Assembly (NCBI GenBank): GCA_030672605.1
Contig: DAOVGE010000165.1
Span: forward strand, 1-11,081
Reading direction: 5' to 3'
DNA length: 11,081 nt
From: Methanosarcinales archaeon
GTDB taxonomy: Archaea; Halobacteriota; Methanosarcinia; Methanosarcinales; Methanogasteraceae
In this document: positions 6,279 to 11,081 of the stretch, one piece after another
Layout of the letters: each line of letters starts with the position of its first letter
Position numbering within the stretch: position 1 is the first letter of the stretch
Notes under the pieces: model-generated
Told to the model about the DNA's origin: nothing
Databases searched by the model: none
What the model saw: the letters and a program-made list of their open reading frames with translations, nothing else
Program-made: the position numbers and the translations under genes

Positions 6279-6390
6279 CCCCACATAAACCGTTTCCATG
6301 AGTGATGTGAAAGCCCCGAAATATCACGATCCTTGCTGCCCCTAAAATTGACAACGTTCGCACAACAACAAGTATATTTCATATACTATA

Positions 6391-6405
6391 AAAAGTGTCA
6401 AAAAT
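6391..6405 (-). terminator. T-rich terminator after aspartate kinase
   Basis: Immediately downstream of the aspartate kinase stop, the minus strand reads TTTTTGACACTTTT, two T runs typical of archaeal intrinsic termination. Position and composition are the only evidence. Confidence 0.45.
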
Positions 6406-6418
6406 CTCTTCTCATCCC

Positions 6419-7807
6419 TCAGTCACCCAGCCCAAACTCGCTGTGCAGCGCACGCACAGCACCTTCTGCATCCGCTCTTCGCACCACAAACGAGATATTG
6501 TGCTCGGATGACCCTTGGCTGATCATGATCACGTTGACGTTGGCATCCCCCATCGCTGTGAAGACACGCGCGGCAACGCCTGGTGTGCCTGCCATGCCGC
6601 ATCCGACCACTGCGATGGAACTGACGTCAGAGTCCCGTGTCAACTCGCGTATCATCCCGTTTTTGAACTCGGATTTGATGGCATCAACAGCGCTGTTGAG
6701 GTGTGATTCCTCCACAACGATTGAGATGTTCGCCTCGGATGACCCCTGGCTGATCATGGTGATGTTCACGCCAGCTTTGGCGAGCACCCCAAATACGCGT
6801 GCGGCAACCCCTATGGTTCCGACCATGCCTGCGCCGGATACGTTGATCAGCGCAGTGTTCTCAATCACGGTGACCGATTTCACGACCTCTTTTCCTTGCT
6901 CCTGACCACCCACAACAAGCGTGCCGGCAAAATCTGGGTCGAAGGTGTTTAAGACCCGCACAGGGATGTTGTCTCTGATCGCAGGTTCGATCGCACGCGG
7001 GTGCAGCACCTTCGCACCAAAGTATGAGAGTTCCATAACCTCTGCATACGAGATTATCGGGATGTTGCGCGCATCCGGTACAATCTTCGGGTCAGCGGTC
7101 ATGATTCCGGAGACCTCCTTCCAGAACCAGATCTCATCCGCATGGACTGCAGCGCCGATCAGCGATGCCGAGAAGTCGGATCCGCCGCGCCCGAGCGTTG
7201 TTACGATCCCCGACTCATCCTCTCCGACGAAACCTGTGACGACTGGCACGCATCTGCCAATCAACGGAAGCAGTTTCTGGCGTATGCGATCATGCACGTC
7301 TTCGAGCGGTTTTGCTTCCCCGTACTTGCTGTTCGTTATGATCCCGGCTTCTGCTCCCGTGAACTGCACCGAGGGCATACCAATCGAGCGCATCGCGCCG
7401 GATAGTATCGGTGCTGCGAGTAATTCCCCATACGAAGAGATATAATCGCGTGAACGAGTTGTAAGCTCTCCCAGGTGGCATATCCCTGCCAGAGCCAGTT
7501 CGAGTCCGTGAAGTTGATTATCCAGTTCGTTCAGAACCGAACCAAGGACCATCTCGTCAGAAATCGCGATTTTCGCTGCTGTGCGGTGCAGATTGCGCAG
7601 ATACTCAATTAATTCATGAACTGACTCGATCTTCCCGGAATCCGCGACCACGTCTGCCCGATACAAAAGCGAATCCGTGACATCCTTGAGCGCGGAGGTC
7701 ACAACGATTATCTCATGCTCTCGATAGCGGTTCACCAGTTCAGCGACCCATTTTATCTTCTTGCCATCCGCAATCGAGGCGCCACCGAATTTCATGATCA
7801 GTCGCAT
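6419..7807 (-). CDS. lysC: Aspartate kinase with two C-terminal ACT domains
   Basis: The 462-residue enzyme phosphorylates aspartate at the head of the lysine, threonine and methionine branch. The kinase domain shows MKFGGAS (5-11), TTLGRGGSDFSA (203-214) and GAKVLHPRA (264-272), all diagnostic. Two ACT repeats follow, about 318-380 (VSGAGMVGTIGVAARVF) and 397-460 (VGCGMAGTPGVAARVF); each continues into MISQGSSExNIS, the usual effector-binding element of feedback-controlled aspartate kinases. The ACT duplication is visible in DNA as near-identical stretches about 237 bases apart (around 6500 and 6737). ATG 7807 gives the standard start MRLIMKFGG; a TTG at 7837 would add ten residues without a ribosome site. 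No Shine-Dalgarno is present, so a short or absent leader is likely. It is divergent from the tRNA-Ser gene. Confidence 0.95.
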   Translation of the reverse strand: MRLIMKFGGASIADGKKIKWVAELVNRYREHEIIVVTSALKDVTDSLLYRADVVADSGKIESVHELIEYLRNLHRTAAKIAISDEMVLGSVLNELDNQLHGLELALAGICHLGELTTRSRDYISSYGELLAAPILSGAMRSIGMPSVQFTGAEAGIITNSKYGEAKPLEDVHDRIRQKLLPLIGRCVPVVTGFVGEDESGIVTTLGRGGSDFSASLIGAAVHADEIWFWKEVSGIMTADPKIVPDARNIPIISYAEVMELSYFGAKVLHPRAIEPAIRDNIPVRVLNTFDPDFAGTLVVGGQEQGKEVVKSVTVIENTALINVSGAGMVGTIGVAARVFGVLAKAGVNITMISQGSSEANISIVVEESHLNSAVDAIKSEFKNGMIRELTRDSDVSSIAVVGCGMAGTPGVAARVFTAMGDANVNVIMISQGSSEHNISFVVRRADAEGAVRALHSEFGLGD

Positions 7808-7917
7808 GTCTCGTAATAGGGGGGATTGCTCATTCAAAAAGATAACGGTCGGGAAACCGTTGCGACCAATCTTTCAGAAAAGATTAATACCTATATCCGC
7901 AACTCTTACTATGGACT
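7808..7917. promoter_or_regulatory. Divergent promoter region of aspartate kinase and tRNA-Ser with two inverted repeats
   Basis: For the tRNA (plus), TAATACCTATATCC (7885-7898) holds a TATA box about 25 bases before the tRNA. For the kinase (minus), TTATCTTTTT (complement of about 7836-7845) is a weak TATA candidate. Two inverted repeats sit between them: AACGGT/ACCGTT (7844-7849 with 7856-7861), overlapped by the competing pair GGTCG/CGACC (7847-7851 with 7863-7867), and AATCTTT/AAAGATT (7868-7874 with 7879-7885). They could be operators; being upstream of the predicted start sites, they are less likely to act as RNA structures. Confidence 0.4.
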
Positions 7918-8039
7918 GACGAGATAGCCAAGCCCGGTATGGCGCTGGATTGCTAACAACCATTGACGCACGACCATCCATTGTGTGCAAATATCCAGTG
8001 GTGCCTCGCACCTCGGGGGTTCAAATCCCCCTCTCGTCG
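7918..8039 (+). tRNA. tRNA-Ser (anticodon GCT) with a 37-nt intron
   Basis: The acceptor stem GACGAGA (7918-7924) pairs exactly with TCTCGTC (8032-8038), followed by discriminator G (8039), the serine identity base in archaea. The D stem is GCCA/TGGC, the anticodon stem CTGGA (7945-7949) with TCCAG (7994-7998), and the anticodon GCT is at 7952-7954, decoding AGC/AGU. A long variable arm GGTGC-CTC-GCACC marks a class II tRNA, as expected for Ser. The T arm is GGGGG-TTCAAAT-CCCCC. CCA is not encoded. Removing the intron gives an 85-base mature tRNA. The 3' end lies only four bases from the stop codon of the convergent aCPSF2 gene. Confidence 0.95.
7956..7992 (+). other. tRNA intron at position 37/38 with bulge-helix-bulge site
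   Basis: The intron lies between A37 (7955) and A38 (7993), the canonical archaeal position. Exon TTGC (7950-7953) pairs with intron GCAA (7987-7990), forming the 4-bp central helix. The 3-base bulges TAA (7954-7956) and ATA (7991-7993) carry the cuts after their second base, which gives exactly these boundaries. The outer helix is the anticodon stem; the inner intron helix is imperfect. The tRNA splicing endonuclease would remove it. Confidence 0.85.
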
Positions 8040-8043
8040 TATC

Positions 8044-9303
8044 TCATCCGATTGTGAATTCATCGCCATTCGCTGGCGCTGTTGCATCGATTTTATGCTC
8101 TCTGATCCACTCTGCAAACCCTGCGGTCTGATCGCCATGCACGGTAAAGACGACCTCGCCGCCGAGATCGCAGAATCTGCGCACGGTCTTCTTCAGTTCA
8201 TGGTCTCCGCTGTGCGCAGAGAAGTCGTACTGCTCCACAGCCATGTCCAGACGCAAAACCCGCTTCCCCTCGGTCAGGCGTCTGTGTTTGAGCGCATTGT
8301 AGCCGTTTGTGCCCTCGACCTGATATCCTGTCAGCAGGATCTTGCTACGCCGATCAGCGTGGATCTTGCTCAAGTAGTAGAGCGCAGGCCCCCCGTTCAG
8401 CATCCCGGCGGTGGTGACGATGACCGAATTCCGCAGTATGCGCGCCCGCGCCTTCGGTCTCACCACGGTGGCGTTATCGAATGCCCGCTGGAGCGCGTCC
8501 GAATCACGCAGATACTCGGGATACTGCACGAATTTGCGGAGCACATCGACCCCCATCCCATCGACGTACGGGTGCAGTCCGTATTTATGCAAAATCATCA
8601 GAACTTCCTGGGTTCTTCCGATTGCAAAACACGGGATGATCGCGTTGCCACCGCGATCGATCGTCTCACGGATCGAATCAACGAACGCATGCTCCAGTTC
8701 CTTTCTCGGCGTATGATCGGTGCCATAGTACGTGCTCTCAATGATCAGGACATCTGCCTTCGGCTGCTGCTCTGACTGGTTCAAGAGGCGCGTATCAAGG
8801 AGGTTCAGATCCCCGGTGTAGAGGATTCGCACGCCGTTCTCCGACTCCAGAAGAACCGATGCGGAACCAGGGATGTGCCCTGCGTCATACAGTTGAGCGG
8901 TGTATCTGCCTCCGCCGCACTCAAACGTATCCCGGTAATCGACAGTCTGGGCGCATCGCATGAATTCCTGGATGTCCTGCGAATAGAACGGCGGAATATG
9001 TCCGGAGCGTCTTGCGATTGCAAGCGTGTCCTTTGCAAGAAACGATGTGAGATGCTTGGTGATCGGTGTGGAGTAGACCTGCGGCTGGAGATCCATGATG
9101 TTCGGCACCACTCCGCAGTGATCGAGATGCCCGTGTGAGATTATGACCGTGTCAGGATTAATTCCGTTCAATGGATATTCCGGCGAACGATCCTGCGATT
9201 CGCCTGGTTTCATCCCATAATCAAGCAGGACGGAATCGTTGACCAGAACCGCGGACCTGCCAACCTCCTCACATCCGCCAAGAAACCGCACCGAACAATC
9301 CAT
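8044..9303 (-). CDS. Beta-CASP metallo-beta-lactamase RNA nuclease, aCPSF2 type
   Basis: The 419-residue protein is a two-zinc RNA nuclease of the CPSF73/RNase J superfamily. The metallo-beta-lactamase part shows HGHLDH (57-62), DAGHIPGS (140-147, His143) and YTGDLN (162-167, Asp165). The beta-CASP part follows, with motif A IEST (188-191), CFAIGRTQEVLMIL (225-238), motif B FSAHSGDH (361-368) and motif C VHG (388-390). It has no N-terminal KH domains, unlike aCPSF1, and the start FLGGCEEVGRSAVLV and length fit archaeal aCPSF2 (COG1236) better than archaeal RNase J. It probably acts in mRNA 3'-end processing or RNA turnover. ATG 9303 gives the usual N-terminus; a GTG at 9318 would add five residues. 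No Shine-Dalgarno is seen and a TATA-like TTTATC lies about 30 bases upstream, so translation may be leaderless. Confidence 0.9.
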   Translation of the reverse strand: MDCSVRFLGGCEEVGRSAVLVNDSVLLDYGMKPGESQDRSPEYPLNGINPDTVIISHGHLDHCGVVPNIMDLQPQVYSTPITKHLTSFLAKDTLAIARRSGHIPPFYSQDIQEFMRCAQTVDYRDTFECGGGRYTAQLYDAGHIPGSASVLLESENGVRILYTGDLNLLDTRLLNQSEQQPKADVLIIESTYYGTDHTPRKELEHAFVDSIRETIDRGGNAIIPCFAIGRTQEVLMILHKYGLHPYVDGMGVDVLRKFVQYPEYLRDSDALQRAFDNATVVRPKARARILRNSVIVTTAGMLNGGPALYYLSKIHADRRSKILLTGYQVEGTNGYNALKHRRLTEGKRVLRLDMAVEQYDFSAHSGDHELKKTVRRFCDLGGEVVFTVHGDQTAGFAEWIREHKIDATAPANGDEFTIG

Positions 9304-9384
9304 GATAAATTGATACACGCTTATAACTGATAAACTTGCGGCTGGGCAAACTTATTGAAGAAGTACGTGCGATGGATCAGTGCA
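9304..9384. promoter_or_regulatory. Compact divergent promoter of aCPSF2 and the polyprenol kinase fusion
   Basis: The 81 bases between the two start codons hold one AT-rich block, TTATAACTGATAAA (9321-9334), which reads as a TATA-like element on both strands. Use in both directions would place the aCPSF2 start site near its ATG and the other near 9350. Neither gene has a Shine-Dalgarno, in keeping with short leaders. Confidence 0.4.
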
Positions 9385-10812
9385 ATGCATATCGAAATTA
9401 AGCATGAGTACAAACGGCAGGCGATCCATGTTGCGATCGGGATGATCGTGCTGGCATTTCCGTTTCTGTCCGTGGGATCTCTCGTATTGCTATCGCTGAT
9501 GTTATTCCTTTTCATTTTGTTGCTACCAAGGTCAAGTAAGCTCTTCAAGATCATGACCTACCGCTCAGGTAGAGCCGCGAGAAGACCTGTCGGTGCGATC
9601 TGCCTCAGCGGAAGTATGTTGATTCTGCTCCTTGCAGCATGGCTGCTCACTTTTACGCCTTACAGCCTCCCGATCTTCATAATCGGGGGTGCAATAGCGA
9701 TCACAACATTCGGAGACGGCTTTGCAACCATTCTGCGTGTGAGCAATCAGGCGAAGTACATGGCGCTCGACACGATCGAGTACCCTGCCCGCGTCTACTC
9801 CGACGCATCCGGGGCACGGGTCAAGACCGAGTCCGTCAAAGTGAGTCTGACGCTCTTCTTCGTGGGCACGCTCTCCTCATTTATTGTCGGGTGCTGGATT
9901 ACGCACTGGACAGAACCGGTATCGTTCCAGTTGCTATTCTTTATCTCGGTCATAGGAGCCCTCACAGGCGCTCTTCTCGAGTGCATCTCGACGAGAATCC
10001 ATGACAACATCACGGTTCCGATCGGCTCTGCCATGGTGATGTGGCTATTCCTGAGTTTCGGGTATTCGGTTCCGTATCTGTATATGGCACTTGCACTCAC
10101 CTTTGCGCTCGTACTCGGCTACCTTGCTTATGCGGCGGGAATTGCGGACGTATCCGGGCTGATCAGCGCAACTCTCGTCGGAGTTCTGATAATCGTCTTC
10201 ACAAACATCTGGTGGTTCTTGCTTCTACTGACGTTCTATCTGCTCGGGGGCGGATTCACAAAGTACAAATACAAATATAAGCAGTCGTTGGGGATTGCAC
10301 AGGGGAAGGGGGGTGCAAGGGGCTATAAAAACGTGTTCAGTAACAGCATCGTCGCAATCGCTGCAAGCGTCGCCTACCCGATGTTTCCGCAGTCAGCAAA
10401 TATTATCCTGTACACCTACATGGGCTCGGTTGCAACCGCGACCGGGGACACGCTCGCAAGCGAGATCGGAACAACGTACAAGGGGAGCCCACGCATGATC
10501 ACCACGCTCAAGAAGGTTGAACCAGGAACCGATGGGGGCGTCTCATCGCTCGGCGAGATTGCTGCGACTGCGGGCTCGTTTGCGATCGCTCTTCTGGCTC
10601 TTCTCTTCGGAGTGATCGAGATTACGACCGGCTCGAACTGGCTGCTCGGAATATTGATTGTTACGATCAGCGGGTTCGTCGGCACGAACATCGACAGCCT
10701 GCTCGGCGCAACCATGCAGCAGCGCGGCATACTCTCGAACAATGGCGTGAACGTGGTATCGACCATCCTCGGAGGCGCGGTGGCTGGTGCGCTCTGGATG
10801 GCTGCGGCGTGA
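9385..10812 (+). CDS. Fused isoprenoid-alcohol kinase (VTE5/SEC59-like) and DUF92/VTE6-like membrane protein
   Basis: The 475-residue polytopic membrane protein has two parts. Residues 1 to about 235 resemble the phytol/dolichol kinase group: YKRQAIHVAIG (9-19), FGDG (109-112) and HDNITVPIG (206-214), the last matching the DDNLTVP block of that family. Residues about 240-475 match DUF92 (TIGR00297): ATGDTLASEIG (352-362), PRMITTLKKVEPGTDGGVS (369-387) and GTNIDSLLGATMQ (433-445). The plant DUF92 protein VTE6 is a phytyl-phosphate kinase and VTE5 a phytol kinase, so the fusion could convert a free isoprenoid alcohol to its diphosphate for archaeal lipid or quinone-like synthesis. That substrate is inference. 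A lysine/tyrosine-rich loop (KYKYKYKQ, 293-300) lies in the DUF92 part. The ATG at 9385 is preferred; in-frame TTG 9355 or GTG 9367 could start a longer form. Confidence 0.87.
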   Translation: MHIEIKHEYKRQAIHVAIGMIVLAFPFLSVGSLVLLSLMLFLFILLLPRSSKLFKIMTYRSGRAARRPVGAICLSGSMLILLLAAWLLTFTPYSLPIFIIGGAIAITTFGDGFATILRVSNQAKYMALDTIEYPARVYSDASGARVKTESVKVSLTLFFVGTLSSFIVGCWITHWTEPVSFQLLFFISVIGALTGALLECISTRIHDNITVPIGSAMVMWLFLSFGYSVPYLYMALALTFALVLGYLAYAAGIADVSGLISATLVGVLIIVFTNIWWFLLLLTFYLLGGGFTKYKYKYKQSLGIAQGKGGARGYKNVFSNSIVAIAASVAYPMFPQSANIILYTYMGSVATATGDTLASEIGTTYKGSPRMITTLKKVEPGTDGGVSSLGEIAATAGSFAIALLALLFGVIEITTGSNWLLGILIVTISGFVGTNIDSLLGATMQQRGILSNNGVNVVSTILGGAVAGALWMAAA

Positions 10813-10830
10813 ATATACTAACCGTATCTG

Positions 10831-10836
10831 TTTTTT
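10831..10836 (+). terminator. T6 tract after the kinase fusion
   Basis: Six T bases begin 18 bases after the stop and immediately precede the repeat arm at 10838. A run of this kind suffices for archaeal intrinsic termination. Confidence 0.4.
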
Positions 10837-10837
10837 G

Positions 10838-10881
10838 GTATGTGTTCAGCTAACCACAAGATTACACAGATTTTCACGAGA
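10838..10881 (+). repeat. Single arm of the 100-bp inverted-repeat element
   Basis: It starts GTATGTGTTCAGC, the same end as the element before proC, and continues AACCACAAGATTACACAGAT; 41 of 44 bases match 2677-2720. The opposite arm is not found within the next 150 bases, so this copy looks truncated or is a solo arm. Confidence 0.75.
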
Positions 10882-10965
10882 AAGTATTACGAAGTAAGAT
10901 ATAACATATAAAACTAACCAATGTCATAAGTCTATACTCAACACCGGTATAAACCGCGATTTTCG

Positions 10966-11050
10966 TTCTTTGCGTCTTTGCGTCCTCGCGTCTTTGCGTT
11001 CTCAATTTAACGCGAAGGCGCAAAGGCGCAAAGGCGAGAGAGACGCGAAG
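10966..11050. repeat. Period-8 CTTTGCGT inverted repeat
   Basis: Tandem units related to CTTTGCGT (10968-11000: CTTTGCGT, CTTTGCGT, CCTCGCGT, CTTTGCGT) are followed, after a short CTCAATTT spacer, by the inverted complement built from AACGCGAAGGCGCAAAGGCG and further units (11009-11050). Together they form a long imperfect hairpin with many G-T pairs. Both strands are open for short stretches, but the pattern is that of noncoding repeat DNA. The window ends just after it, in TCACGTCTTTCGTGTT-like sequence. Confidence 0.7.
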
Positions 11051-11081
11051 GGTGATATCTGTCGTCACGTCTTTCGTGTTG

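Noticed and set aside
6200..6290. Group II intron domain V
   Set aside because: The ACACGGTTTCACTT-like stretch looked suggestive, but the conserved domain V stem and AGC/GTT core are absent.
6094..6363. Continuous 89-residue minus-strand frame as an intact gene
   Set aside because: Only the middle resembles TnpA, and the family match continues in another frame, so it is better read as a frameshifted relic.
7808..7837. TTG start for aspartate kinase
   Set aside because: No ribosome site, and ATG 7807 gives the conserved MRLIMKFGG start.
7963..8775. 270-residue plus-strand frame spanning the tRNA and beyond
   Set aside because: It overlaps the tRNA intron and exon and is antisense to the aCPSF2 gene, whose motifs are intact.
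10966..11050. CRISPR array
   Set aside because: The units are 8 bases long with no spacers and are arranged as an inverted repeat.

Overview
The window reads as archaeal, most likely a euryarchaeon related to Methanomicrobia or the ANME/Syntrophoarchaeum-type lineages; no lineage-defining gene is present, so this is inference. The supporting signs are a serine tRNA with an intron at the archaeal position and no encoded CCA, a beta-CASP RNA-processing nuclease of the archaeal aCPSF2 type, an archaeal-type fused isoprenoid-alcohol kinase/DUF92 membrane protein, TATA-like promoter elements, and a mixture of Shine-Dalgarno-led and apparently leaderless genes.

Layout, left to right. Positions 1-40 hold the first 13 codons of a minus-strand gene that leaves the window. 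A two-gene minus-strand operon follows: a NapH/NosR-type membrane polyferredoxin (314-1480) and, one base after its stop codon, a 32-residue single-span membrane microprotein (215-313). Divergent from it is thioredoxin reductase trxB (1652-2557), then a small Cys-rich reading frame that runs into a 100-bp inverted-repeat element, then proC (2800-3600) for the last step of proline synthesis.

From 3601 to about 6400 the sequence is accessory in character: AT-rich, low gene density, a 262-bp MITE-like element (3822-4083), a two-gene minus-strand operon encoding an unrecognised 60-residue protein and a ClpP/SppA-fold serine protease of the SDH_sah type (4562-5737), and the decayed, frameshifted remnant of an IS200/IS605 element (about 6099-6278).

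The right half is core chromosome. Aspartate kinase (6419-7807, minus) is divergent from an intron-containing tRNA-Ser(GCT) (7918-8039, plus). The tRNA converges, with only four bases between, on the aCPSF2 gene (8044-9303, minus). Divergent from aCPSF2 is the fused polyprenol kinase/DUF92 protein (9385-10812), probably an isoprenoid-alcohol salvage enzyme. The right edge holds another arm of the repeat seen before proC, then an 8-bp-periodic inverted repeat.

No single pathway spans the window. The best functional pairings are the membrane polyferredoxin with its microprotein (electron transfer, beside trxB) and the SDH_sah protease with its 60-residue partner. Repeats are unusually dense: three occurrences of one inverted-repeat family, a short CACGAAT hairpin, a MITE-like element, an IS200 relic and the period-8 hairpin.
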